NCBI GenBank assembly: GCA_948735595.1
Contig: CAPXSA010000027.1
Coordinates: forward strand, 9,113-73,112
Length of the DNA: 64,000 bases
Direction of reading: 5' to 3'
Origin: an uncultured Clostridia bacterium
Lineage (GTDB): Bacteria > Bacillota > Clostridia > TANB77 > CAG-508
The notes beneath the pieces were generated by a model, which saw only the letters and a list, made by a program, of their open reading frames with translations, was not told the origin of the DNA and did not search any database. Made by a program: the position numbers and the translations under genes. Below, in pieces: positions 26,169 to 35,629 of the stretch. Positions within the stretch are counted from its first letter, which is position 1, and the number at the start of each line of letters is the position of its first letter.

Positions 26169-26246
26169 ATGTCAGATTAGGGACATACGTTCATCCAACA
26201 AAAACTTCGTTTTCGTCAGATGAACATACGTCCCTAAACTAACATT
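26169..26246. repeat. REP-family palindrome (R3)
   Basis: AGGGACATACGTTCATC and its complement GATGAACATACGTCCCT flank a central AACAAAAACTTCGTTTTCGTC. It has the same GGGAC/GTCCC ends as the copies at 45360, 51380 and 52704 and sits between convergent genes. Confidence 0.7.
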
Positions 26247-27169
26247 ATGCTTCTATCCAATCTAGAATATCATAATATACTTTTTCTTTAATATCTTCAT
26301 TTAATAATTCATGCCTTTTTCCTTTATACAATTTATGAGACATATTTTTGTATCCAATTTCTTTTTCTAAAAATTCATACGCATTAATCCATTTTTGTAA
26401 ATTGCCAATTACAGGATCCTCATCTCCTGCAATAAAAAATATTGGAAGTTCTAAATTTTTCCTTTCCCATCCTTTTTTCGAATAAGTCTTTTGTACTAAT
26501 TTATATAAGTTTTGAAAACCGTTTAAGGTAAAGACATACCCACATTTTTTGTCTTGGTTGTATTTTTCTTTGTTTTCTTCCTCACTACTAATCCAACAAT
26601 TTTCATCTTCTTTTTCTTTCTCAAACTTTTTAGGATACGAAGAAAAAGTTAATTTTTGCATTAACTTACTTCTATATTTATCTCCCTTAAATTTCCCTAT
26701 TATTTTTGCTAAGAAAATACCAAAACTAGCCCCTATATTTTTACTAGGTGCTCCACAAACAATTAATTTATTAATCTCATTATCATATTTTTTTAGATAG
26801 CATCTTACTACCATAGACCCCATACTATGTCCAAAAAGATAAACGGGTAAGTTTGGATATTCTTGTTTTATGACTTGTGTTACTTGGTGTAGGTCCTCTA
26901 CAATATAACTTGCAGTTGAATCGTAAAAGTACCCTAAATCTTCTTCTGCCTTTATGCTATCTCCATGTCCTCTATGGTCATGTATCACTGTTATATATCC
27001 GTTTTTCCGTTAAAAATTCCATAAAAGGATAATATCTTTCTTTATGTTCTGCCATCCCATGTGAAATTTGCACAATTCCTTTTATCTCTTTGCTTTCTGG
27101 TAACATAATTTTCATTGCTAAAGCTAATCCATCACATTTTGATTCAATTTTCTTATTTATTTGTTTCAT
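26245..27169 (-). CDS. Lysophospholipase-like alpha/beta hydrolase, split by a +1 shift at CGG
   Basis: Serine hydrolase of the monoacylglycerol lipase type. The first part (start 27169) runs to EFLTEK, then CGG (complement of 26999-27001). Skipping its C gives GYITVIHDHRGHGDS and the remainder: nucleophile GHSMGS, acid DEDPV, His in GKRHELLNE. Without the shift the frame stops six codons later. About 308 residues when joined, the family's normal length. All catalytic residues are intact. Confidence 0.8.
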
Positions 27170-27408
27170 TTTTATCGCTCCTATAATATTTTGGTACTTT
27201 CGACTTTTATGGTTTCTATTGTATCATATTTAAAGAGAAATGCAATACAATACTGTCATTACGAGTTTGTCTCATTTTATTTCTTGTTTATCCTTAAATT
27301 TTTCCTATAATCTTTATAACGATTTGTTTTGATTTTAGCAATAACATTTTGTTATACCTTATAATTTCTTTAGTAATATTTTATTGTTATGTTTTAGGGG
27401 GCTAAAAT

Positions 27409-27660
27409 ATGAAAACTCGTATTAAAGATTTAAGGGAAGACCATGATCTTACTCAAAAAGAATTAAGTAAATTTCTTAATATTTCACAAGTTGCTTATTC
27501 TTATTATGAACTAAATCGAAGGAATATTCCTTTAGAATTATTGGCAAAATTGGCAGATTATTACCATACTAGTGTTGATTATTTGCTATATCGTACTGAT
27601 GATATGACACCATATCCAAAGGATAACAAGCAAAATTGTAAAGAATCGCTTGTGGTATGA
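27409..27660 (+). CDS. XRE-family transcriptional regulator
   Basis: An 83-residue Cro/CI-type helix-turn-helix protein (IKDLREDHDLTQKELSKFLN, SYYELNRRNIPLELLAKLAD). It is a single gene with TATAAT at 27360-27365 and a terminator, near a recombinase remnant. It may be what is left of a mobile element's control region. Confidence 0.85.
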   Translation: MKTRIKDLREDHDLTQKELSKFLNISQVAYSYYELNRRNIPLELLAKLADYYHTSVDYLLYRTDDMTPYPKDNKQNCKESLVV

Positions 27661-28019
27661 GAAGCTACTCTTTGTTTGCAAAAATGCCAATATCTAATTT
27701 TGATATTGGCATTTTTCGTTTATTTTATCTTATATTCTTCATAACTATCACATAAGTTTAGAGTAGTTTTATTTTTTATTTTTTCCCTTGGTATAATATA
27801 TATTGATATAACCATTTGTTGTAAAATAAGCAATAGCGATTCTTTATAATTTTGCTCTTTGCTATCATAATAAATAAAATTAATTTCCTAAATTTTTAAG
27901 GCTAAATAATTTTTTATTATCTTTATGTTCATATATCTCTAATATGCTATTAGAACTGTTTATTGTAAATATAAATTTTTGTAACTCTAGATTATCTTTA
28001 CAAGAATATTCATTTTTTC
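27661..28019. other. Intergenic region, 359 bp
   Basis: Contains the XRE terminator (stem AAAAATGCCAATATC with GATATTGGCATTTTT, 27680-27716). The remainder is AT-rich with no frame I can support. Confidence 0.5.
27680..27716 (+). terminator. Terminator of the XRE gene
   Basis: A perfect 15-bp stem ending in TTTTT. Confidence 0.85.
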
Positions 28020-28205
28020 TCACTCCTTTAGCATTTCTGGTCTCATTAAATCTTTTCCAGAATGTCCTGCATCATTATATACATCTACAATATCATAACT
28101 GTTTTTCTCACAATATTCTTTTATCATTCGCAACTGTGAATCAATAGAATAGCCATTATCTCTTTGCTCATCTGTTGATACTCTTACATAAATTCCACAT
28201 CTCAT
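28020..28205 (-). pseudogene. Large serine recombinase, N-terminal remnant
   Basis: 61 residues matching the start of a site-specific resolvase/integrase: RCGIYVRVSTDEQRDNGYSI with the nucleophile Ser in RVST, then DAGHSGKDLMRPEM. The remaining part of the catalytic domain and the DNA-binding domain are missing and not found nearby. No CGG codon is involved. It is a relic of a mobile element. Confidence 0.8.
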
Positions 28206-28602
28206 AAAATATTACCTCCTACTATTCCTGTGAATTTTTTAAGGTTTTGTATACCAAAATTGTAAAAAACTTTTAAATTTTATCCTCTCATATGTTTGCT
28301 CAAAAAAGTGCATTTTCGCCCCCTAATTTAGAAAAAAACTTAAATTTTTTTATAAATTCACAAAATAAAAGGTTAAATTTTTAACTTTATGAGAATTTGC
28401 TTAATTTCTTTTAGGTTATATTTTTCCTTATGTTCTTTAATATAGAATAGCTTATTAGCAATTTCATTTACTTTATATTCGTAAATAGTAAGAGTAGATG
28501 GATATGTAATTAGATATTCAGTTGGTTGAATAAATTGCAAATTTGAGTCTATATATTAAAAAAACAACCTACAAACTTTATAGTTCGCAAGTTGTTATGA
28601 TT
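28206..28602. other. Intergenic region, 397 bp
   Basis: AT-rich sequence with many stops in all frames. It ends in the tRNA-Tyr terminator at about 28558-28598. Nothing else is supported. Confidence 0.5.
28558..28598 (-). terminator. Terminator after tRNA-Tyr
   Basis: On the minus strand AACAACTTGCGAAC and GTTTGTAGGTTGTT pair, followed by a run of seven T. Confidence 0.65.
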
Positions 28603-28688
28603 TGGTGGGCAGAGATGGATTCGAACCATCGTACTCGTATGAGAACAGATTTACAGTCTGCCGCCTTTAGCCACTCGGCCATCTGCCC
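28603..28688 (-). tRNA. tRNA-Tyr (GUA)
   Basis: An 86-nt class II tRNA with long variable arm. Acceptor GGGCAGA/TCTGCCC, anticodon loop CTGTAAA giving GUA, TTCGAAT T-loop, and encoded CCA. Confidence 0.95.
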
Positions 28689-28780
28689 ATATATTTAATT
28701 TTTGCACTTTTTTATTATACCTTTATGCTAGTATTTTGTCAAGCTTTTCCCTTTACTTTTTACTAACATAAAAATATAAT

Positions 28781-28857
28781 TGGTGCGCCATCAAGGATTC
28801 GAACCTTGGACCCACCGGTTATGAGCCGGTTGCTCTGACCAACTGAGCTAATGGCGC
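28781..28857 (-). tRNA. tRNA with CAU anticodon (elongator Met or Ile2)
   Basis: A 77-nt tRNA with encoded CCA, acceptor GCGCCAT/ATGGCGC, anticodon stem ACCGG/CCGGT and loop CTCATAA. It lacks the C1-A72 initiator mismatch, so it is an elongator Met or a lysidine-modified Ile tRNA; sequence alone does not decide. Confidence 0.9.
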
Positions 28858-28911
28858 ATATCAAATAAATGCAGTATTTAGTATAGAACATTTTGTCCAA
28901 AAAGTCAATAC

Positions 28912-28945
28912 TTTAGCGGTTAGTTTTTTAATTCTAACCGCTTTT
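28912..28945. terminator. Terminator
   Basis: AGCGGTTAG and CTAACCGCT stem downstream of the 286-residue gene, T-rich on both sides. Confidence 0.65.
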
Positions 28946-28960
28946 CATATCATCCTCAGA

Positions 28961-29821
28961 CTAGTTTTGGTTTTGTTCTCCTCTTCCTTCTGTAAGTGCA
29001 GGAGTTTGAAGTACAATTTTAACTTTGAAGGCATATGTAAGTGCTCTAACAACTTTGCTATTTTTAATTCTTTGCCATAGAGAAGGTTTTACTTCTACTC
29101 TAGTTTCATCAAAGTAAGCTTGTTGTTCAGGTACTCCTCCTACAGCTACTTGTTCTACTTGCTCTGTAGCTGTGGTAATTACTTCTTCTTCCACATCTTG
29201 TGGAGTTGGAATTAATTTTAATGCATCTGCTACTTCAATACCAATATAACTTAAAGCTTTTGAACGGTCTTCTATTCTTTCCATATCAATTTCAATATGT
29301 AAATTAGATTCCAAATTAACAATCCTTGCATTAATTAATTTTACAGCATCTTGATAATTTTGAGATTTATCAGATTTTGTTCTTCCAATTGCATGTAATG
29401 TGTCAATAATATCTTCTGGAAAATCATTTGAAATATTTTTAACAGTTTGTTTCCAGTCTTCTTCTTTATTTTCAACAGCATCTAAAGCTTCTCTTAATGA
29501 ACCTGCTAGAGAAATATTTTTTTCTCTTTGGCGAATTAACTCTTCAATTCTTTTGGTATTTTCTTCAAATTGATTTGTTGCAAATTCCACTAATCCGTAA
29601 GCTGCTTTATATACACTCTTTGGGAAATTCTTTTTCTTTGGATATTCAATTAAATATGTTTTAATTGACTCTATTAAATCCTTAAAGTAAGCATCCTCTT
29701 CTAATTGAACAATTTGTTTCTTACTATTAGGGTTAATTAATTTTTCTACTTTGTCAATATTTGATAATATTTTTTCTTCCGTGATTACCATTCTCACGTT
29801 TACTATGCCGGATCTAGACAT
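28961..29821 (-). CDS. Hypothetical protein
   Basis: A 286-residue soluble, largely helical protein with no recognised family. The N-terminus NVRMVITEEKILSNIDKVEK and the middle SLREALDAVENKEEDWKQTV suggest long helices; the C-terminal 80 residues are Glu/Val-rich and then basic (SLWQRIKNSKVVRALTYAF). It is a single gene between a tRNA pair and an acyl-CoA synthetase. Composition matches the host. Confidence 0.7.
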   Translation of the reverse strand: MSRSGIVNVRMVITEEKILSNIDKVEKLINPNSKKQIVQLEEDAYFKDLIESIKTYLIEYPKKKNFPKSVYKAAYGLVEFATNQFEENTKRIEELIRQREKNISLAGSLREALDAVENKEEDWKQTVKNISNDFPEDIIDTLHAIGRTKSDKSQNYQDAVKLINARIVNLESNLHIEIDMERIEDRSKALSYIGIEVADALKLIPTPQDVEEEVITTATEQVEQVAVGGVPEQQAYFDETRVEVKPSLWQRIKNSKVVRALTYAFKVKIVLQTPALTEGRGEQNQN

Positions 29822-30002
29822 TGTAAACTTTCCCTCCTTTGTCCTACGTTATTTTCTCTTATGTTGATATTATACACTGATATTTCGAAAACTACAATAG
29901 GATTTCCTTTAAAATATCTTTACATTTCTGTTACAATTTTATTACAACATTTTTACGAAGTCAAGGACATTTTGTAATAATTTGTCTTTTTTTGTTTTTA
30001 TT

Positions 30003-31880
30003 TTATTGTTCCTTTTTTAACTCCGCATATCTCTTGATTTTCATGGTTGTAGTCTTTTCAAATTCATCATGCTTAATCTCTAAATTTTTGATCGCTTTAT
30101 AGGATGTTAATTGTTTATTTACTTCCTTAATTTTCTCCCAGATAATCTCTTTTATCTTTTCTTCTGATACATCTTTTCCATACTGTGCTTCAATTTCTTC
30201 CATATTAGGAATGACTTTTACGGAAATAATAAGTTCTTTGTTAGCCTCCTCTTTTGGTGCTTCTTTTCCATAAACCATACATTCTTTAATTTCTGCAATT
30301 TGCCCCAATAGAAGTTCAATTTCTTCAGGATAGATATTTTTACCATTTTGTGTAACAATTACGTTTTTGCTTCTACCCGTAATGTATAAAAATCCATCTT
30401 GGTCTAAATATCCAACATCTCCTGAATGGAACCATCTTTGTCCTTCTTTTACTTCAATAGCTTCTTTGGTTGCTTCTTCATCTTCATAATAGCCAAGCAT
30501 TAAAGTAGGTGTTTTGATTAATACTTCACCTTCTCCATTTTGGTTTGGATTGTCAATTTTAAGTTCTGCTTGGAAAATGGCTTTTCCTGCCGAACCTACC
30601 TTTGGTTGAAATTCAGGTGTTAAAGCTGAAATTGGAGCAGTCTCTGTTAAACCATATCCTTGTAAAAATACAATTCCAATATCTTCTACCCATTTTCCAA
30701 TTTTTGCATCAATCGGTGCAGCAGCAGACACGATAATTCTTAATTTTCCACCTAGATTTTCATGAATTTCACCAAACACTTTACGTTTTACATCCACCCC
30801 TACCACTTTCAAAGCATTGGTCACATGTATCATAGAATTTACTAAACCATCTTTTTTACTCTTCTTGATATTTGCATTTATCTTACGATATAAGTTTTCA
30901 ATTAAAAGTGGGACAGCAAGTAATGCTGTTGGATTGGTTTCTTTAAAGTTTGGTACAATATGTTTTAAGCCTTGACACACTGCAATAGAGCATCCATTTG
31001 CCATTGGCAATAAAAATCCGATAGAAGATTCATATGTATGGTGTAAAGGAAGTACTGAGAAAAATCTATCTGTTGGCATTAATTTTACATAAGCCGAAAC
31101 CGCATTAATATTCTCTGCCAAGTTACGACTAGATAACATTACTCCTTTTGCATTAGAGGTAGTTCCTGATGTAAATAACAATACTTTAAATTCGTCTGGT
31201 ATGATTTCTATTTTAGAATAAAAATCATCTCCACTCTCTACTAATGCTCTTCCCTCTTCTATTAAATACTTCATTCCTACATTTTTACCATTGATGCCTT
31301 CATCTGAATACATTTTCACAAAGTATTTGACTTCTGGAATTTTCTCCATGATTTTTTTAATAGCTTCTGCCTTCTTTTCAGAATAAATAATAACATCTGC
31401 TCTTGATCTTCTTACCACATTTTCTAATTCATTGTCTGGTAGTTCTTTATCTGTTGGAATTGCAATTCCTTTGCCACATAGCATCGTCATATAAGAAACA
31501 TACCATTCATAGGTAGTTTCACTAATGATCAATACTCTTGGCATATCTTCTAAATCTAATTTTCTAGTTAATGCTGTTCCAAAGCCAATAACATCTTTTC
31601 CAAATTGTTCATAACTAATTTCTGTATATTTTCCTTTTGGATCAAATTTCTCTAAAATGAATTCCTTATTTCCATATAATTTAATAGATTTATAGAAAAC
31701 TTCTTGAATTGTTGCATAAGCTGTTGCATCATAATTTTTAGCTTCCCTTTTCTTTTGATTTTCCTGCGCTTTTTGAAGTGCTTCATAATCCACCTTTACT
31801 TCGTCAATTTCTGGAATATCCTTCATTTTTAATTTTGGAAATTTAAAATCTGGTACTTTAAAGTCTCTTAGTCCCCTCAT
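30003..31880 (-). CDS. Long-chain acyl-CoA synthetase (AMP-binding)
   Basis: Activates fatty acids to acyl-AMP and then acyl-CoA. P-loop LLFTSGTTSNAKGVMLSSRN, A5 motif GYGLTETAP, A8-region GQRWFHSGDVGYLDQDG and a C-terminal Lys in TTTMKIKRYAELK. ATG at 31880 follows AAGGGG; GTG one codon earlier is possible. It is 13 bp downstream of a TetR regulator that probably controls it. Confidence 0.93.
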   Translation of the reverse strand: MRGLRDFKVPDFKFPKLKMKDIPEIDEVKVDYEALQKAQENQKKREAKNYDATAYATIQEVFYKSIKLYGNKEFILEKFDPKGKYTEISYEQFGKDVIGFGTALTRKLDLEDMPRVLIISETTYEWYVSYMTMLCGKGIAIPTDKELPDNELENVVRRSRADVIIYSEKKAEAIKKIMEKIPEVKYFVKMYSDEGINGKNVGMKYLIEEGRALVESGDDFYSKIEIIPDEFKVLLFTSGTTSNAKGVMLSSRNLAENINAVSAYVKLMPTDRFFSVLPLHHTYESSIGFLLPMANGCSIAVCQGLKHIVPNFKETNPTALLAVPLLIENLYRKINANIKKSKKDGLVNSMIHVTNALKVVGVDVKRKVFGEIHENLGGKLRIIVSAAAPIDAKIGKWVEDIGIVFLQGYGLTETAPISALTPEFQPKVGSAGKAIFQAELKIDNPNQNGEGEVLIKTPTLMLGYYEDEEATKEAIEVKEGQRWFHSGDVGYLDQDGFLYITGRSKNVIVTQNGKNIYPEEIELLLGQIAEIKECMVYGKEAPKEEANKELIISVKVIPNMEEIEAQYGKDVSEEKIKEIIWEKIKEVNKQLTSYKAIKNLEIKHDEFEKTTTMKIKRYAELKKEQ

Positions 31881-31893
31881 CACTCTACCCCTT

Positions 31894-32460
31894 TTATTTT
31901 TTTAGCTTTTTAATAAATATTCTATTAATTTCTTTATCTAGTGCATTCATATCTACATCTTCTTGATAACGTAATTTATATATCAAACTCGAGCAAGTAA
32001 ACCCGAAAATTCCTGAAGCCATTACATTAGGGTCTCCCTCTATAATTTCTCCCTTTTGAATTCCCTCTTTGATAATTTCTTCTATCATCTGAATATATTC
32101 AAATACATAATTTCTACACATTTGACTACGAGGGTCATTCCCCCATATTTGGCTTAAGATAATCGTCATAAAGCTTTCATATTTAACTAATACTTTAATT
32201 TGTATTAATACAATTGCTCTTATTTTATCTAAAGAATTCTCTAATCTTTCTGTTTTAATAGCAATACTATTTTTAAGAAGTTTTACCCCTTCTTCTATTA
32301 AGAAATTAAATATCTCTTCTTTACTAGAAAAGTGATAATATAGTGTTCCCTTTGCTACTCCAACCGTTGCTGTAATCTCTTCAATACTTGTTGCATCATA
32401 TCCTTTTTCTGCAAATAGTTTCATTGATGTTTCAAATATTTTTCTTTTTGTTTTATTCAT
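31894..32460 (-). CDS. TetR-family regulator
   Basis: A 188-residue protein with an N-terminal TetR helix-turn-helix (FAEKGYDATSIEEITATVGV, AKGTLYYHFSSKEEIFNFLI) and a helical ligand domain. It lies between mreB and the acyl-CoA synthetase, and likely senses acyl-CoA or fatty acids (inference from context, FadR-like). Confidence 0.92.
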   Translation of the reverse strand: MNKTKRKIFETSMKLFAEKGYDATSIEEITATVGVAKGTLYYHFSSKEEIFNFLIEEGVKLLKNSIAIKTERLENSLDKIRAIVLIQIKVLVKYESFMTIILSQIWGNDPRSQMCRNYVFEYIQMIEEIIKEGIQKGEIIEGDPNVMASGIFGFTCSSLIYKLRYQEDVDMNALDKEINRIFIKKLKK

Positions 32461-32469
32461 ATGTTTCTC

Positions 32470-33480
32470 CTATTTTCTTTTTTTCGCGTCTAATACATCT
32501 AAATTATCTAGTGCTTTTCCTGTTCCTAATGCTACACAAGAAACTGCGTCTTGGGCTATCATTACATTGATTCCGGTTTTTTCTTGTAAGAGTTTATCTA
32601 GTCCATCTACTAAACATCCTCCGCCTGTCATGTAAATTCCCCTATCACTAATATCTGCTGCAAGTTCTGGTGGTGTTTTTTCTAAAACGCTGTGTACAGC
32701 ATCTACTACCATCATAGCTGGCTTAATTAATGCTTCAAACATTTCACTAGAACGAACCGATATAGTTCTTGGAAGTCCTGTTGTTAAATCTCTTCCGCGG
32801 AGTTCCATTTCCATATCTTGAATTTTTGGATAAACACAACCAATATTAATTTTTAGGTCTTCTGCTGTTCTTTCTCCAATGATAATGTTATATTTTTTCT
32901 TAATATATTTTACAATTGCCTCATCAAATTTGTCACCTGCTACTTTTAATGAAGTGCTAACTACTGAACCTCCTAAGGAAATAACCGCAATATCAGTAGT
33001 TCCTCCTCCGATATCTACTACCATATTTCCGCAAGGTTTTGAAATATCAAGACCTGCACCAATAGCTGCTGCAATTGGTTCTTCTATTAAATACACCCTT
33101 CTTGCCCCTGCATGTGATGCAGCATCAATAACAGCTTTTTTCTCTACCTCTGTTACTTGTGAAGGAATACATATCATAATTCTTGGCGCAAAAATAAACT
33201 TGCCACAAACACGATTAATAAAATACTTTAGCATTTTTTCAGTCACTGTATAATTAGAAATAACACCATCTCTTAGTGGTCTTGTTGCTACTATATTTCC
33301 TGGCGTTCTTCCTAGCATTCTTCTTGCTTCTTTTCCTACTGCTAAAACATCTCCTGTGTTATTATCTACTGCTACCACAGAAGGCTCTCTTAAAACAATT
33401 CCTTTTCCTTTCGTGTAAGCAATAACACTAGCTGTTCCTAGGTCTATTCCAATATCTTGTCCGCACTTAAACATCGTCAT
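32470..33480 (-). CDS. mreB: Rod-shape determining protein MreB/Mbl
   Basis: Actin-like ATPase that guides lateral wall synthesis. GIDLGTASVIAYTKGKG, VVDIGGGTTDIAVISLGG and MTGGGCLVDGLDKLL are the phosphate and adenosine motifs. Two ATGs (33480 and 33474) are possible; the second is better spaced from AAAGGA. It is not followed by mreC-mreD, which suggests an Mbl-type paralogue. Confidence 0.93.
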   Translation of the reverse strand: MTMFKCGQDIGIDLGTASVIAYTKGKGIVLREPSVVAVDNNTGDVLAVGKEARRMLGRTPGNIVATRPLRDGVISNYTVTEKMLKYFINRVCGKFIFAPRIMICIPSQVTEVEKKAVIDAASHAGARRVYLIEEPIAAAIGAGLDISKPCGNMVVDIGGGTTDIAVISLGGSVVSTSLKVAGDKFDEAIVKYIKKKYNIIIGERTAEDLKINIGCVYPKIQDMEMELRGRDLTTGLPRTISVRSSEMFEALIKPAMMVVDAVHSVLEKTPPELAADISDRGIYMTGGGCLVDGLDKLLQEKTGINVMIAQDAVSCVALGTGKALDNLDVLDAKKRK

Positions 33481-33663
33481 CTTTCCTTTCAGAATTATTA
33501 TTACGCTTTCTTTACAACTTTGTTACGATTATATTACAGTTCGTGTAAAATAGCAATCTCTTTTTCTAATTTATTTTTCATTTTTAAAATCTTGTATAAA
33601 CATAAAAATAAGAGTATAGAAATATACTCTTATTTTATCTATTTTTTGCTATTTTATGCAGTT

Positions 33664-34182
33664 TTATAAAAAGAAATATCCTAAGATTACAGCACTAATT
33701 AAACCTGCGGGTCCATATGTAGGATCTATTCTTAATTCCTCAGGAGTAGCTTTTTCCACTTCTTCTTCATCTACCATACTTACTTTTACATAACTAACAT
33801 TATCATAACGAAATCCTAGTTCATAATTTTTTTGTTCTTCTGGATATAAGTTATGAACTTTAATATATTTTGTTCCTACATTGATATCTCTTGGTGTATA
33901 AAAGTCAAATTTTAAATATTGATTTTCAATCATTTCTTCTGTTGTATTTTTAATTGTTCCTTTCACATTACCATTTGCATTTGATGCTTCTGCCGTTTCT
34001 ACAGTAACCTTTGGAGAGGTAACATTTACTTCATAACTTGTCATTGGTTGGTACATGGCTTTTGTATAGTTGTATATCATAATATCCGAAAAGATGAAGA
34101 AAAATACAAAGATGAGTAAATAACAAAAGAATACCTTCATCCTAGGACGTCTATCAAAAATCCAAATATCTAAGTAGTTCAT
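33664..34182 (-). CDS. Hypothetical membrane protein
   Basis: A 172-residue protein with an N-terminal membrane segment (VFFCYLLIFVFFFIFSDIMI) and an extracytoplasmic beta-rich domain of about 115 residues, then a short hydrophobic C-terminus (GLISAVILGYFFL). ATG at 34182 is preceded by GGAAGGAG; a TTG six codons upstream would put the ribosome site inside the gene. It is 30 bp downstream of lexA. Function unknown. Confidence 0.7.
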   Translation of the reverse strand: MNYLDIWIFDRRPRMKVFFCYLLIFVFFFIFSDIMIYNYTKAMYQPMTSYEVNVTSPKVTVETAEASNANGNVKGTIKNTTEEMIENQYLKFDFYTPRDINVGTKYIKVHNLYPEEQKNYELGFRYDNVSYVKVSMVDEEEVEKATPEELRIDPTYGPAGLISAVILGYFFL

Positions 34183-34211
34183 AAAATTCGCTCCTTCCAA
34201 ACCTTCTTAAA

Positions 34212-34877
34212 TTATAATTTTCTAAATACACCAGCTACAATTCCTAAAATTTCACAATTTGGAACAATAATTGGATCCATTGTGCTATTTTCAGGTTGTA
34301 GTCTAATATGGTCTTTTTCTTTATAAAATGTTTTAACAGTTGCTGAGTCATCAATTAAAGCAACTACAATTTGTCCATTGTTAGCAGTATTTTGTCTTTT
34401 TACTAAAATATAGTCTCCATTTAAAATACCTGCTTCAATCATACTTTCTCCGCGTACTGTTAACATAAAACTTTCACTATTGCCAACAAAATCTATTGGA
34501 ATTGGGAAAGTATCTGTAATATTTTCTACTGCTAAAATTGGTTCACCTGCTGTGATTTTCCCAATAACAGGAACTTCAACCATTTCTTTCCCAGTATAAT
34601 AATTTTTATTTTCTTGTTTCTTTGTCATGTCTTCTCCATTCCCACCTTTAAGTAGTCTTAGAGTTCTTCCTTTTTGTTCTTCTTTTTTGATATAGCCTTT
34701 TTCTGCTAATTGTGCTAAATAATTATGTACAGTTGCAGTTGATTTTAACCCTACTGCTTTTCCAATTTCTCTTACTGATGGAGCATATCCATTAGCTTGC
34801 ATTTCTTTTTCAATAAATTTTAAAATTGCTTTTTCTCTTTTATTAATTGCTGTTGGGTCTTTTGCTTTTCTTGGCAT
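34212..34877 (-). CDS. lexA: LexA repressor
   Basis: SOS repressor. N-terminal winged helix (GYAPSVREIGKAVGLKSTAT), autocleavage bond Ala110-Gly111 in GKITAGEP, Ser145 (RGESM) and Lys182 (TVKTF) catalytic pair. The 221 residues include a Lys-rich linker of about 25 residues longer than in B. subtilis. An inverted repeat in its promoter may be its operator. Confidence 0.96.
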   Translation of the reverse strand: MPRKAKDPTAINKREKAILKFIEKEMQANGYAPSVREIGKAVGLKSTATVHNYLAQLAEKGYIKKEEQKGRTLRLLKGGNGEDMTKKQENKNYYTGKEMVEVPVIGKITAGEPILAVENITDTFPIPIDFVGNSESFMLTVRGESMIEAGILNGDYILVKRQNTANNGQIVVALIDDSATVKTFYKEKDHIRLQPENSTMDPIIVPNCEILGIVAGVFRKL

Positions 34878-34935
34878 ATTTCATCTCTCCTTAATCTCAT
34901 TTTTTATCCTACATAATGATATCATACAAACAAAA

Positions 34936-34961
34936 AAATGTCAAACAAATATTTGACATTT
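34936..34961 (-). promoter_or_regulatory. lexA promoter region with inverted repeat
   Basis: AAATGTCAAA and TTTGACATTT flank six bases. On the minus strand TTGACA within it is followed 17 bases later by TATCAT. The palindrome overlapping the -35 could bind a repressor; it is not the classical CGAACN4GTTCG LexA box. Confidence 0.4.
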
Positions 34962-34972
34962 TTTCATTTTTA

Positions 34973-35261
34973 TTATGCGTTCGCTAATTTTTTAACTTCC
35001 TTTTCTGTTAATCCAGTAGCATCTATAATTACTTCTATTGGTATTTTTGCTGCTAACATATCACTATCTCCCCTTTAATTTTTGTTAATGAACTTCACTA
35101 CTTCTTTTCTATCGTCTAAATACTTTATCATGTTCATGATTTACTTTCTTATCCAATAGAAGATAGGGTTCATTTTCTTCATGTACTCCATTTTCTGCCT
35201 TTTGATTTTCTTTTAAAAAGTTCTGATATTTCAAATAATCTCGATACATAAATATTTCCAT
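34973..35261 (-). pseudogene. Rpn/PD-(D/E)XK transposase-like nuclease, internally deleted remnant
   Basis: Two fragments. The N-terminal side (start 35261) gives MEIFMYRDYLKYQNFLKENQ and VNHEHDKVFR, then in another frame LDDRKEVVKFINKN, resembling HDKxFR...FIN of the PDDEXK_2 family. The C-terminal side gives LAAKIPIEVIIDATGLTEKE and a stop at 34973. The catalytic middle is absent. No CGG is present at the break, unlike the five split genes. Confidence 0.55.
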
Positions 35262-35629
35262 AGGTGTTCTTCCTCTATTATAACAGTTTGTTTTTTGGGT
35301 TGCAAGGGATTTTATTAATTTATGAGCTTATTTTAGGATATTACTAGATTCTAATTGATATAAATTCATTAGATATCAAATGTTAAAGATATTCTTTTAA
35401 TAGATAAAAAGATATATGTTCTTGTTTTAGTAAAAAATTGCTTACTTTTAGAACATATATTTATCTTAATACATATTTTATTGTTTTTCAAGAAAAATCA
35501 TCATACAAAATTCGACATTTTTCGTGTTTTCTGCATATTATCTTTAGCTTTCAAAATTATAAAAACTTTCAAATAGAGCTAATAATCTTTTTTTATATTT
35601 TGCTATTTCTCTCTTATCATTAAATCTCA
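35262..35629. other. Intergenic region, 368 bp
   Basis: AT-rich. Contains the copy 1 of a 3' flank shared with the gene at 57441 (35406-35498) and a TTCGACATTTTTCG segment at 35511-35524. No gene supported. Confidence 0.5.
35406..35498 (-). repeat. Shared 3'-flank element, copy 1 (E1)
   Basis: A hairpin with arms around GATATATGTTCT and AGAACATATAT, then CTTAATACATATTTTATT and TTTTCAAGAAAAAT. The same order recurs at 57322-57413. Both copies lie downstream of minus-strand Ig-domain genes, and the hairpin may terminate them. Confidence 0.65.
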
